Position numbers and translations under genes: made by a program. 64,000 nt of DNA from Oscheius dolichura. Its lineage: Eukaryota; Nematoda; Chromadorea; Rhabditida; Rhabditidae. Location of the stretch: the NCBI GenBank assembly GCA_932521035.1, contig OW051495.1, forward strand, positions 3,410,001 through 3,474,000, in the 5' to 3' direction. Shown piece by piece: positions 53,073 to 64,000 of the stretch; positions within the stretch are counted from its first letter, which is position 1, and every line of letters begins with the position of its first letter. Under the pieces are notes generated by a model. That model was given only the letters and a program-made list of their open reading frames with translations, was not told where the DNA came from and did not search any database.

Positions 53073-53949
53073 TTTATTTTTTCTATTTATAATTTTTTTT
53101 TCCTATATATTTATTGTATTGTTTTTTATCTCGTTTTGGATTCCATGTGCCTTATGTGTACAGAAACGTACGTGTTTTTATCCTCCCTATCCCAAAATGA
53201 ACTCTCGAGACTGAATGTGGATCTGGTCATTTGTAGCTTTTTTCGAATCTTCTTCTTCATTATACTCAGTGTGACGACGACATATAATAAATCCGAATTT
53301 CACTAGCAGCGCACTTTACTACAGCTGTGTGTCCTATCGTGCTGGGTAAAGAACGCCTGTTCGCCGTTTGAACTATGTGAAATTGTCAAGGAGGCATTCC
53401 CAGGGAATATTAGTCCAAAGAAATATCCAATTGTTGGTCTGCTTTGAAGAAAGGGCCAAAGTCAATCCCTACAATGTTCTTGTAGACCTTCTAGAAGTGT
53501 TCCCCTACTATATTTGGCACATCATCGTCTAGAGGTCACATGAAGTCACCATTTTCACGGTGGCTTTTTCGAAAAGAAGTATAGCCCTTCTCTACCGAAG
53601 CAATAAGTCGCTTTCGAACGTCGCGTCGCGATTTTCGCTGCGTAGCGCCTTTTGATGATACTCACTCAAGGCAAATTCGAATTTTTGAATAGCCAACGAA
53701 CATTTTTTTGGCTTTTCTTTATATTGACTGGTGCTAGTAGGAAAATTATCTATTTGATGCTACAGTTGATAGACTCAGAATATATTTCATAATGCGGATA
53801 GCTGTATCAAGCGTGCTCTTTTCGAAAATTCGCATGTGAACTAACCTCGTTTTTTGTTTGCTCTTATGTTCCTGCATTTGTTTATGTTTTTGTAATCTTA
53901 GTATTCTTATCTTCCAAATCTTATCGGCATAATATTAGTTCAGCTTCCA
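53073..53949. other. AT-rich spacer before the operon
   Basis: Composition switches sharply to AT-rich right after the zinc-finger stop. No exon is seen; it should hold the operon promoter. Confidence 0.5.
53942..53943 (+). promoter_or_regulatory. 3' splice site before the uaf-2 ATG (probable trans-splice acceptor)
   Basis: ATATTAGTTCAG is followed 6 nt later by the ATG with no upstream open exon. This fits spliced-leader addition to the first operon gene. Confidence 0.5.
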
Positions 53950-55060
53950 ATGGCTAACTATGGAGACGGTCTCTCCGGAGCCGAATATCTTGCATCAATT
54001 TATGGTACAGAAAAGGATAAAGTAAATTGTTCATTCTTTTTCAAGGTTCGTTATTTTTTTAACATTTTTAGTAGTCGTTGAAAATTATATGCTATAAGGT
54101 TTGTTGCAGACAGGAGCTTGTCGTCACGGAGATAAATGTTCACGCGCTCATCACACCCCAACATTTTCTCCAACTGTTGTTTTCAAAAACTTTTATCATA
54201 ATCCAGTTGTCGATGTTCGCCAAGCAGACGCTTTTGACAGTGAGTTTTGTTTCCATTTTGTAAAAAAAATATCTTGCCTTATTTAAACTAATTATGTTTT
54301 TTGCAGAAGTCGGTCAGAAGAATCCAGAAGAACAAAAATATTTCGATGATTTCTATGAAGAGGTATTTGCTGAGTTAGAACGAAAGGTACCATCTATTTT
54401 AAAAACATTTTTTTCCTAATTTCAGTATGGCGAAGTAGAAGAAATGAACGTTTGTGAAAATATCGGTGAGCATATGGTGGGAAACGTGTACGTGAAGTTT
54501 GCCAGAGAAGAAGATGCCGATAAGTGTGTCAAAGATGTGAATGAACGATGGTGAGTGATTCACATTACAAACGTTATTTTGTGTGTACCACGAATTCAGA
54601 GCTTTTTAGGTTTAATGGATGTCCAATATATGCAGAATTATGCCCCGTCACAGATTTTCGGGAATCGCGTTGTCGTCAACATGAAGTGGTAACATGCAAC
54701 AAAGGCGGTTTTTGCAATTTTATGCATTTGAAAGCTATTAGTCCACAGCTTGGAGAAAAGCTCTATGGTAGAAAAGGCAGAAGGTTCGTATTTTTTTTGT
54801 ATCTGTATGTTTTTTTTTAATTCAGAGCTGATGCTGCTGGACATTATCCATCTCAAAAAGGAGGTCGTGGTGGCGGCAGTGGTGGCGGCGGCGGTGGCGG
54901 GTACGGAGGTGGAGGCGGGGGAGGTGGTGGTTATGGAGGTGGCGGATATGGAGGAGGTGGAAGACGCGACGATTTTGGAGGAGGCAGACGTAGAGACCGA
55001 GGGGGGGATCGTGACTTTGAACGCCGTCGCTCTCGTTCACGCGATCGCCGACGCTACTGA
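53950..55060 (+). CDS. uaf-2: U2AF small subunit (U2AF35)
   Basis: Six exons (53950-54045, 54110-54239, 54307-54386, 54426-54550, 54610-54783, 54826-55060) give 279 residues. Order: EYLASIYGTEKDKVNCSFFF, first CCCH finger CSFFFKTGACRHGDKCSRAH, the UHM/RRM-like domain (FAELERKYGEVEEMNV, VGNVYVKFAREEDADK), second CCCH finger CRQHEVVTCNKGGFCNFMH, and a glycine-rich then RS-type tail. U2AF35 recognises the AG at 3' splice sites and pairs with U2AF65 through the UHM. The length matches the animal family. First gene of a three-gene cluster; the next ATG is 138 bp after this stop. An AATAAA-type signal (near 55103) lies between them. Confidence 0.97.
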
Positions 55061-55195
55061 ATCAACTGTATTTATTCATTCATATTTGTTTGTGCTATAC
55101 ACAAATAAATTCTTAAACAATTATTCATTTCACAAAGATGCGTTCAAATACGTTTGGTACATTAGTATGAATTTGGTTCTTTAATTTGTTCAATT

Positions 55196-55197
55196 AG
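55196..55197 (+). promoter_or_regulatory. Trans-splice acceptor directly before the cyn-13 ATG
   Basis: TTTAATTTGTTCAATTAG is joined directly to the ATG, 137 bp after the uaf-2 stop. This layout matches internal operon genes that receive a spliced leader. Confidence 0.6.
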
Positions 55198-56438
55198 ATG
55201 AATTCAAATTTCCCCCATAACAAAAAAAGAACGCTCTACGTCGGAGGATTTGGCGAAGAAGTTACTGAAAAAGTTAGTGTTCATCTTTTTGTATAGGATA
55301 TCATTGCAGGTACTAATGGCAGCTTTTATTCCTTTTGGAGATGTGGTAGCAATTTCTATTCCTATGGATTACGAAAGTGGAAAACACCGCGGATTCGGCT
55401 TCGTGGAATTCGAATTACCAGAAGATGCAGCAGCTGCTATTGATAATATGAATGACAGTGAATTGTTCGGACGCGCAATCCGAGTAAATTTCGCACGCCC
55501 ACCAAAAGCAACAGAACGATCAGCTAGACCTATTTGGGCTGATGACGAGTGGCTTAAGACCTACGGAAAAGGGTCAGGACAAGCAGCTGAGTCAAATGGT
55601 GTAGTGACAGTTTCGAAAACCTCGTCTTCAACACTTCCTAGAGTTTACCTTGGCGTTAAAATAGGAATTAGGTTGGTTTATCTTATACGATATATTATGC
55701 CTGAATTTTAGATATATTGGAAGAATCGTTATTGAACTCAGAACAGACGTGACCCCGCTAACTGCAGAAAATTTTCGCTGTTTGTGTACAGGAGAGAAGG
55801 GCTTTGGTTTCGAAGGTAATCAGATACTAGGCCAATGTCACGGTTAGTTTTAGGTTCTACATTCCACAGAATCATTCCTAAATTTATGTTGCAAGGGGGT
55901 GATTTTACAAAAGGAGATGGAACTGGAGGTAAATCAATTTATGGTGCGAAATTCGAAGACGAAAATTTCGATGTATGTTTTTTAACAATTTTGTAAAGGT
56001 ATTTTAGTTGAAACATACTATGCCAGGAACGGTGTCAATGGCCAATTGTGGTCCTAATACAAACGGGTCGCAGGTGAGATAGCTAGCTTTCAGTTTTCAT
56101 ATCTCAAATTCAGTTTTTCATCTGCACAGAAAAGACAGACTGGCTTGATGGAAAGCACGTTGTGTTCGGGCATGTTGTGGAAGGTATGAATGTAGTCCGG
56201 CAAGTAGAGCAGCAGGTAAATTGTTTACTTATATCAAAATTTATTGCTTATAAAAAAATTGATTTTTCGCTTTTAATTAATTTTCGTATAGGGAAGTCCG
56301 TCTGGCAAACCTTCTATGGTTGTGAAAATCGTCGAATGTGGTCAGCTTGAAAGTGGTGCAGCTCAAGCGGCAGAGGTTGAACAAATGGAAGAGGAGGAAG
56401 AAGAAGAAGATAGAGGGATTACAAATGTTGACGAGTAA
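55198..56438 (+). CDS. cyn-13: RRM-cyclophilin (PPIE / cyclophilin-33 type)
   Basis: Exons at 55198-55272, 55310-55671, then five or so shorter exons to 56438. The N-terminal RRM has [12 protein letters not shown] (RNP2) and [16 protein letters not shown] (RNP1). A linker leads to the cyclophilin domain: [40 protein letters not shown] (catalytic Arg in FHRIIP), [14 protein letters not shown], and [16 protein letters not shown]. Human PPIE is a spliceosome-associated prolyl isomerase with the same layout. An acidic tail ([10 protein letters not shown]) after the cyclophilin fold is extra. Middle gene of the cluster: 137 bp after uaf-2 and 153 bp before the next start. Confidence 0.96.
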
Positions 56439-56589
56439 ACGAGCATCTCCGGTTGTATCTCATTTTGTTTTTGTATTTATATGAATTTGCTATTTTTTTG
56501 ATTTGATGTGCTATCGACTCATTATTTGCGGTGTTTGCCGTGATTATCCCTTATGATCATTTATATGCATCTTACTTAACAATTGTTGC

Positions 56590-56591
56590 AG
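56590..56591 (+). promoter_or_regulatory. Trans-splice acceptor directly before the sfa-1 ATG
   Basis: TTAACAATTGTTGCAG is joined directly to the ATG, with no 5' exon possible in the 153 bp since the cyn-13 stop. Confidence 0.6.
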
Positions 56592-59561
56592 ATGGGTAGT
56601 AAAACAGGCGGTAATACAGAGCCCATGCCATTTGTGCGTAAGTGGGGAGCTGCAGCTACTGATACCAATGGAGCAGCGGAAAATGGTAGCGTCGACCCCT
56701 TAGCCAGCGAAGGTATTATCTTTCTATTCTATTCTTACATGCTTTGTAAACTTTAGTTGCTGGTCCAGCATTACCTCCACCTGACGAAGAATTATTTCCA
56801 CGCAAGAAAGATAAAGAAAGAAGTCGCTCCCGCTCTAAGGATCGTAAACGTGACCGTAAACGCTCGCGGTCTAAGGACCGTAAAAAGCGTAGTCGTTCAC
56901 GAGAAAGAAAAAATAAGAAAAGTCGATCAAGAAGTCCAAGAGAGAGAAAGAGAAGCAGAGATAGGAGAAGGAGTAGAAGCAGGGATCGAAGAGATCGCAG
57001 TAGAAGTAGAGAAAGAAGAAGGTTGATTGTTTTTGAAACCTTATAAAAGCTTCCTTATAGAGAACGTGATCGTACACCCGAGCCTGCCACTCCTGCCGGT
57101 CCACGTGAGCCTGTCATCAATCCACTTCTTCGACCAGAAGTTGGTATGTAGTTTCTTTAAAACAAGAACAAGTAGTTGTTACAGTTGCTGAATTAGCAGC
57201 CCAGGCAGCCCTACAACCAGATGACCAAAGTCAAGCTCTAGCACTTTTGCCATCAGCTGAGAGGAAACGTGAAAGAAAAAGTCGTTGGTCGGAACATAAA
57301 AGCTTCATCCCAGGAATGCCGACCATTCTTCCACCTGACCTGCCTGATGAACAACGGGCTGCTTATCTTCGTGAGTTTATGTTTTATTTTATAATTATTT
57401 TTCGTCATCATGGTGTTGAACAAGAACGGGTAAGAATGTAAGTTTTTTCCTACTTTCTATCTCGTAAATATCATGATTACGCGGTCTCTCCGTGCATTTC
57501 AGTTCAAATGGAAGTTGAGGACGCAACCAGAAAACTTCGTCTCGGTGCATTCGACGCTCCCGTTGATCCTTCCCAAAGGCATGTAAACATCGTGGTTTTT
57601 TCCAAGTTTTCACTTGAAAATTTTTGCAGAGAAGTTTACTTCAGATATTATGGGGCTTATTCATCATTCACAACATTGGCGCAGAAAGATTTTGATTTTT
57701 GTGTAAAATTTACCGCTTATTTTGTACATTTTGAAATTCTTTCGTTCGATTGTATGCATTGTTATGTGTATGCTTAATAATTTTCAGCCTCGCCTTTTTT
57801 TTGGAGAAAGCAGAAATCATTTAATTCAATTTCAGCATATAATTATTTAGGTTGCAGAAGTTACAAACTGCGCCGCATAATCTTATAATTTTCAGCGTAA
57901 TATTTTTTCAGATGTTAAATTTAAAATTATAAAAATAAAACAAAGGGTGTGACCACGTTTATTGCATTATTTCAGAAGTCCATCTCCTGAACCTGTGTAT
58001 GATGCCAATGGCAAGAGGCTAAATACTCGTGATGTGCGTAAGCGACAAGAACTCGAGCAGTTCCGTCATGAAAAGATCCAGCAACTTGTTAAACTAAATC
58101 CGAACTTCAAACCGCCAACAGATTACAGGTATTTGATTGCATTCTTTATAGATTTCTTAAAGTTTCCCACTTTTATTCTAACACTTTTAGGCCGCCTAAT
58201 ATTAAACTGCACGACAAGGTTTGGATTCCTCAAGATGCTCATCCTGAACTGAACTTTGTTGGCTTACTCATTGGGCCTCGCGGTAATACATTGAAAAGTC
58301 TTGAAATGGAAACAGGCGCTAAAATTATAATTCGGTATTTTAAATTGATATTTTTAATGGATTTTATATTACAGTGGAAAAGGATCTATCAAGGAAGGAA
58401 AGCTAGCGAACCGTATGGGTCCAATGCCGGGAGAAAATGAACCGCTTCATGCTTATGTTACTGCTGGCGACCTGGCTACCATCAAAAAGGCCTGTGATAG
58501 GGTTAGTTCGTTAGTATAATCAATCCAACTTTTAAATAGTATAAATACTTCTGTTTAAGATTCGTCAAATTATCGCTGAGGCTACATGCATCCCCGATGG
58601 ACAAAATGCTCTTCGTCAACTTCAGCTGCGCGAGCTGGCTTTGTTGAATGGAACGTTCCGCCCAGAAGATCTGATTAGGTATAAGCAGTTATATTATTAT
58701 TTCTAATGTTTTCAGTGGTGCTCGCTGTTCAAATTGTGGCTCAGATGAACACAAAACATGGGAATGCCCAGAGGCTCCAAACGTTACAGCTAGCATTATT
58801 TGTGCCTCTTGTGGATGTATGTTATTTTTTTGGCAGAAACTGATTTTTAGGCGCTGGTCATCTTACAAAGGATTGTCTTAATCCTCGCCCAGGAGGCGTA
58901 CAAGCACTCCCTGATATGGCATCTATTGATTCTGAATACGATGCATTAATGCAAGAGCTTGGGGGTGGAGAAAGACCGAACCCCATGCCAGCTCCAGAAG
59001 CAGCAGCATCGAAGCCCCAACAACAACCGTTCACGTTACCTGGCATGCAAAACAAGGTAGTGCTATTAATGTCGTAAAAATGTTTCTTCAGAATCGTCCT
59101 GGTTACATGGGAGTTCAGCCTCATTATCAAAATGCATTTGATCCACAGCGTCTCCAGTCACAAGCACAAGGTATCCTTCTTCAGTATGAAACGTAATTGC
59201 GATTTAGCTTGGGCAGCTCAACAAGCAGCGGCGCAACAAGCTGCTGGCGGCTATCAAGATTCATCCGCAAACTTCTATTCTAGTCCAGGAGCTCAACGTG
59301 GAAAAAATCAAGCTTACACTGATGGCAGGTTGGTAATTTAATGATGTTATTTATTTGTGTGATGTGAATGATATGGACTATTATAATATTGTTTTCAGCT
59401 TTTATGGAGGCTCAACTCAAGTACAACCAGTTCCACCTCCATCTCAAGCAAAATTCCAACCTCCGCCGCCGCCACCACCTCCTGTACCCCCCGTTTCTTC
59501 TGGTTCTTCGGACACATTCTTCCATTTATTGCGTGCTCCCCCTCCGCCACCACCCCAGTAA
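56592..59561 (+). CDS. sfa-1: Splicing factor 1 / branch-point-binding protein
   Basis: The multi-exon frame opens [19 protein letters not shown], then a long RS-like region, then the U2AF65-binding ULM (KRERKSRW) with [20 protein letters not shown]. The KH-QUA2 domain follows: [71 protein letters not shown]. Two CCHC knuckles are intact ([14 protein letters not shown] and [14 protein letters not shown]), ahead of an Ala/Gln-rich part and a proline-rich end ([11 protein letters not shown]). SF1 binds the intron branch point together with U2AF. The intron at 57579-57975 has a GC donor (CAAAG before GCATGT) and at 397 bp is the longest in the cluster. Last gene of the cluster; AATAAA signals near 59660 and 59680. 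Confidence 0.96.
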
Positions 59562-60805
59562 TTTCATTCATTAATATTATTTCATGTCTAATCATTGTTC
59601 TCCTCTGTCCATTTTGTTAAAAATCACAATTTGAGTTAGTATGTTGTTCCGTTGTTCTGAATAAATTATCTTGTGGTGAATAAACCCGTACTAAATTTTC
59701 TCTCTACTTTCCACCGGCTTACGACTGCACCAACACGGGCAGTATAGTTTTTCAAAGATCACTGTAGCGACCTTGAACACTCCGTTTCAAAGTGATTTAT
59801 GGACAGCCTACTTCGAGTACAAGATATTCGAGAAGATAAAAGTGAAACAAATCTCTTATACGATTTCCATGGGCAACCGGATCGGATAACTCGGATTACT
59901 GAGCCTTGCTAGAGTCTCGTCTACGCGTGTACTCTTTGATCCTCCGCCTAATAAACGATCCAATCAGCCCGGATTAGTGGCAGTCTTTGTCTCGTTGCCA
60001 TAGTTTCTGCCGGTCTGTTCCGCCATGACTCACCCTCCGGTCATCTCCCCTATCTGACGGAGCAGTCTTCTTTTCTCGACCGGGCTCATCCGCCCAGGGC
60101 ACACTGGCTCAGCCTCTTATCCTCCCCATTCTATCCCCGGACCCTTTCATCCAGATGAGGTGCTGACTCGGTCGACCTCGGTGTTTCGGGGAGATTTGCC
60201 CGTCCCCCAGCTATACTTCCAATCGAGGGGGCCTCTTTTCCCAGCCATTCCCATTGTTCCTCCGCTCCCACCATACGGTATCCGCTTCCCGTTTTTTCGG
60301 CTATATAACATCGTCTGCCCGGGCCGGGTTCATACTGCACAGTGCCTACTAGAGATCGGCCCGGCTGATCTTTCTGGCCTGCAACATTTCAACCCACCGA
60401 TAACCTTATCACTGGCCCCTGCCCCTGCCGTACCAGTGATCTCTCCCTCACCACCCAAACAGAGTCCAAATGGTTGAGGGGGGCCGCCCCCTCTTCCTTG
60501 TCCAAAACCGCCTTCTCCGAGAAGGGGAGAACCCATATCAAAACAAGTCCGTGCGCCCTATCTGGCGGTCCATTGACCTTCAACCCGGCCGTCTCCCCCT
60601 CGCGTGGCCTACAGCCGGAGACCGTCGAGTTTCAGATAATTGAGTCTCATTTTTGGAGTTGGGTCACGTGTCCTCGCCGATCAATCCGACCGTTCACAGA
60701 ACACAATTCGCACAAGTGCGCTCCTCGCGTTATCTGGCACCGATTGCGACAGTCGCACTCATCGATCGTCACCCGTCTCGCTCCTTTTTCGGGAGGATCC
60801 TCCGA
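59562..60805. other. Spacer and probable nuclear-receptor promoter
   Basis: Composition changes from AT-rich to GC-rich near 59.7 kb. It contains an E-box/CLEAR-like GTCACGTGTC at 60663-60672. No exon is seen. Confidence 0.5.
60663..60672. promoter_or_regulatory. CLEAR-like E-box before the nuclear receptor
   Basis: GTCACGTGTC differs by one base from the TFEB consensus GTCACGTGAC and lies about 135 bp upstream of the receptor ATG. It might link the receptor to the TFEB-type factor of this window; inference only. Confidence 0.35.
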
Positions 60806-63204
60806 ATGGACGACGACGACGTCAAGAAGATCCCAGGCAAGCAGTTCCTGGGGTTCTGTGCCGTCTGCGGGGACAAGGCCAACGGCTCCCGGTACGGTGC
60901 CCCGGCCTGTCTCGGATGCATCGTCTTCTTCCGGCGGGCCGTCTGCAAACAGGCCGAGTACCGGTGTCCCAAGGCCCAGAAGTGCGAAATCACCTTCGGT
61001 AAGTCCCTACTTTTTTTTTGCTACCCGTCTGTCTTCCCATTTTGGATGGTCCTTCCTCCCGGAGATTCTCTTCTTTCTATCCCTTTACCATCTCCCTTTC
61101 CTTCTCTACTACCTCGCAGTTCCCTTCCCCATCCTCCTCAAACAGTGCCTGTCTCCTTCGGTCTCCTGTTTCCGGACATCCTCGTTTGCAAGTTCACCGT
61201 GGTCGGCTGCATTCACCCGATGTCCTTTTCGTGGAGAGAAACGAGCGCGCGGTCGCCGCCGCCGCCTGGACGACCGAAAGATGTTCATTAATTTTTGACG
61301 TTTTTTGTTGAGGTGACGTCGTCCGGCTACCGTACTAATCTATCACTACGACTTTTTGTATCGACGGAATAACCTTCACAGGGGCATCGATTTGAATCGC
61401 CGCCCGAATTTACACGGAGGAGAGGTCATCGCGGCCGGAATATACCCGGGCCCATCTTTTGATCCTGGGAGGTAGCGGAACATAACCACCAGAAATAAGG
61501 AGGCCATGGAAGGATGGCAATAGGCTGACCGTGGCAGTGAACACAAAGAATTGTCCTGTCCCGGTCAGGGCATTGTCCATCCCCGTCCTCCCGGGAATTG
61601 CCCCCCGCCTCCACTGTAGTCCACTGCCGTCAATAAGACCCAGAGCCCTAGTCGCCCAGGTGTTTCGGCCGCATTATCTGTTCCTTATCATTGTTCCCGT
61701 GTGTGACGAGCCGATATATCGTCGGTTGGCCGTCTGCCAGCGACTGCCCGATACTGAACTCTGGGACGGGAAGGGGCCAGGGAAACAGACACCACCAGAT
61801 AGCCGCCCTCCCCCCAAAAAGTAGATCTTATCGGGGCCTATCCAATTCGATTTGTCCGTTGAATATCCGTCATTTTCAGAGTCGCGATGCATCTGCCGCT
61901 TCTGTCGGTTCCAAAAGTGCCGGACAGTGGGCATGAATCCGTCAGGTACGCCTCCTTCCTTCGATAAAAGGGCATCTACCCCCACTTCGTTCTCAAATAT
62001 TTCAATAGAAAAAAGAACGGCCCTTTAGCAATCCAACGGCGAGATGTGATGGGCCCGAGGAAGAAGAAGACCCAGGCCCGCGAGCCGGCATGGCAGCCGG
62101 GCTCCTCCGGCACGCCGTCGCCCTGGGACGGACTGGCCAGCTCGCCCGGCCCCTCGACGTCCGGTAGGTGAGGTCTTCCTCGCGTTCGTCCACGACCCCC
62201 CATTCAGGCTGTCACCTGTTGGTCCAGCTGGAGAGACTCCAACGGAAGCAGCGGACGAATCACCTCTCGGTGGCCTGTGGCATGGATGAGGAGCTCAACT
62301 GGGGCATGCAGATGTTTGACGACGTAGAAGAGATCGTAGGTTGGGCCGTCCAGTCGAACTGTCCCCCGTTTCAGCTGCACCGGCCGCCGTTCCGACGAGC
62401 AAGGAAACGGGACGTCAACTTTATGATGAGAGTGAGCCTTATAGACGCGACGGAGTGGGCCAACCAGTTCCTGCCATTCAAAGATCTCGACTATAACTCC
62501 AAGGTAATCCACCAAAAGGGGATGGCTCACCGCGGATTTCAGAAGACAATTATGACCGAGTTTGGAATTGCATTTATGCTGGTGGACCAGGGGGCGGTGA
62601 CGGCGCGGCGGCAGGACGAGGAATACTGGATGTTGCAGAATAACACGTACATGAGCCCGGACTACTTGAAGGGACTGCCGCCGGAGGACATGCACCTGAG
62701 GGACGTCGACGCCAAGAGGAAGTCGGCCGGATGGCTAGTCCTCCCCGTCATCCTCCTCTTACAGACTACACCCGCAATTCGTACTGGACTCGATAAAAAG
62801 CGTCGGCTGTCCGATGAGAACCCTCCAAGTTGACGCAATTGAGTGTGCGGCACTAAAGACAATTTTACTATTATCACGTAATGGAACCGATATTAAAAAA
62901 AAATCGGGAATTTAGATAGAAACCAATTTGGGACAGACAATAGCGAGGTCATGAAATTGCAAAACCGTGTCTGTCGAGAACTCTTCTCTTATATCCAAAA
63001 TAAGCATCCGACAACCGCGGCCGAACGTACGGGTTCTGTTCTTCTGTTGACCTCAAGTATACGGGTTAGTCGAATATAATATAATCAAAAGATCTCCTCT
63101 CTTTTCAGTGTACAATACGATCTTGTCATGCGCAAACGCTCGTTTCGGATATTTTCAATCTTATGAATTTCAATCCCTTGATCAGAGACGTCTACATTGT
63201 ATGA
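60806..63204 (+). CDS. Nuclear hormone receptor, nematode supplementary type
   Basis: Eight exons (60806-60998, 61880-61945, 62029-62163, 62208-62503, 62543-62721, 62765-62877, 62916-63064, 63109-63204) keep phase throughout and give about 408 residues. The DNA-binding domain is CAVCGDKANGSRYGAPACLG, CIVFFRRAV (divergent P-box CLGCIVFF), YRCPKAQKCEITFESRCICR and FCRFQKCRTVGMNP. The ligand-binding domain has ATEWANQFLPFKDLD, FGIAFMLVDQGAVTARRQDE, RTLQVDAIECAALKTILLLS, LFSYIQNKHP, RTGSVLLLTSSIR and ends PLIRDVYIV. If exon 62765 is not spliced in, a misleading frame stops at 62833. The divergent P-box and extra residues in the second finger are as in nematode supplementary receptors derived from HNF4-like ancestors. 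The last three exons are AT-rich. Confidence 0.88.
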
Positions 63205-63278
63205 AATATGGACATAAATCGTTTATAATATATAACAATACAGAATAAACACAACACACTTGGTGAAAACAGGCAAAC

Positions 63279-64000
63279 CTAACTGGGCAACGCTGTTCCA
63301 GTTTTGTTCCGCTTCAGGTTGCGGTACGCTTCTATTACCCGTTGACGTTCAAAGTTCTCGGTCGCTTTTTGATTACTTTCCGTTTCCAAATAGACTGTTT
63401 CTTTGGTTGTTGATTTCCTCAGCACTGAATGCAGTAGAAGTGGTTTTTCGCCGGCCTGAAACAAATATAAATGAGGAGACAACGGGGAAAGACACTACTT
63501 TTGCTGTCAATCGGCCCAATTTACTTTTAAGCAATCCTGAAAACTGAGGCGGTTCGTCGTATCTTTCACCAAAAGCAACTTTTTCTACAAAAAAAATAGC
63601 TTTACCAGAACAGAACAAACCTTTTCTATTTATTATAGCTTCATTTACAGGCGGCTTCTTAGGAATACCAAAGATCGGTTCTTTCTTTTTGCTCAAATTT
63701 CTTGTGTGTTTACTTAATTCTGCGTCTTCATTGTCTTCCTCGTCGGTCGCACTTTCTTCTGGTTCAACAATATCAGCATTTTGTTCACAATATTTGGAGT
63801 TTCTCCTATCGACTTTCAGAGCCTGTATCTTTTCATTGAATTCATAAATATATTAATAAACCAAATTATTGGCTTCCGCTTCCTTCTCTTTCTTGGCTTT
63901 CTTAATTTTGTTCTGTATTTCACGCCGTTTGTTATCTTTTTGCGTTTTCTCCTTTTCTTCTAGATATTTCAATTCTTCATCGATTTCATTTTGTGGTCGA
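63279..64000 (-). CDS. CCDC137-like nucleolar coiled-coil protein (5' end outside window)
   Basis: On the minus strand, exons give a charged helix (LKYLEEKEKTQKDNKRREIQ), an acidic stretch (EPEESATDEEDNEDAELS), KKKEPIFGIPKKPPVNEAII, VAFGERYDEPPQFSGLL and the C-terminus ENFERQRVIEAYRNLKRNKT. The FGE...PP segment and the RQR-x-EAYR-x-LK terminus match the CCDC137 family, which in vertebrates is a nucleolar protein. The phase of one intron near 63480-63550 could not be settled. It is convergent with the nuclear receptor, stops 75 bp apart. It is an AT-rich gene like the other housekeeping genes here. Confidence 0.5.

Noticed and set aside
60474..61298. Open frame of 274 codons before and over the nuclear receptor
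   Set aside because: It is out of frame with the zinc-finger exon, which is clearly coding in the next frame.
62542..62833. Truncated receptor ending at 62833
   Set aside because: Downstream exons in phase restore the conserved end of the ligand-binding domain, so the long frame is best read as an unspliced intron.

Overview
The window reads as a nematode nuclear chromosome segment: spliced genes with many 34-60 bp GT-AG introns and T-rich acceptors, a supplementary-type nuclear receptor, a multi-ShKT secreted protein, a TWK-type K2P channel, a bestrophin, and the tight gene order uaf-2 / cyn-13 / sfa-1, which is also an operon in C. elegans. The species cannot be fixed from the sequence. 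The base composition and the very short introns do not look like Caenorhabditis. Exon joins were worked out by hand: junctions were chosen so that reading phase carries through every intron and conserved family residues line up. No transcript data were available.

Layout from left to right: the 3' end of an unrecognised coiled-coil gene (1-635), MOB3-type kinase adaptor (1079-2120), PH-domain protein (2407-3521), a Toll-like leucine-rich-repeat receptor lacking a TIR domain (3877-6798), an SLC22-like transporter (7345-9056), an AT-rich intergenic block with diverged repeats (9.06-10.45 kb), a large TFEB/MITF-type bHLH-zip gene with several alternative 5' exons (10.8-22.2 kb), an unrecognised gene (about 23.5-26.1 kb), the CSL/LAG-1 Notch effector (27.7-31.0 kb), a PTPDC1-like dual-specificity phosphatase (31.3-33.5 kb), bestrophin (34.9-37.8 kb), a UDP-glucuronosyltransferase on the minus strand (37.9-40.0 kb), a 3 kb gap, a two-pore potassium channel (43.3-46.3 kb), a convergent small cysteine-rich secreted protein (46.4-46.9 kb, minus), a five-domain ShKT protein (48.3-49.6 kb), a C2H2 zinc-finger factor (about 50.3-53.1 kb), the uaf-2/cyn-13/sfa-1 operon (53.9-59.6 kb), a nuclear receptor (60.8-63.2 kb) and a convergent partial CCDC137-like gene (63.3-64.0 kb, minus).

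Base composition is patchy. The blocks 1-2.4, 9.1-10.4, 53.1-59.7 and 62.85-64 kb are AT-rich and hold mainly housekeeping genes (MOB3, U2AF35, spliceosomal cyclophilin, SF1, CCDC137-like). The GC-rich remainder holds signalling, developmental and membrane genes. One switch falls inside the nuclear-receptor gene, between exons that share one reading frame, so the patchwork is unlikely to be only an assembly join.

The operon proteins act together at 3' splice sites: SF1 binds the branch point and U2AF35 binds the AG, while the RRM-cyclophilin is a spliceosomal prolyl isomerase. The clearest out-of-the-ordinary items are the TIR-less Toll ectodomain, the phase-0 alternative 5' exons of the TFEB/MITF gene with nearby CACGTG boxes, the deep conservation of the operon, and the nuclear-receptor ligand-binding domain that extends through hidden AT-rich exons.
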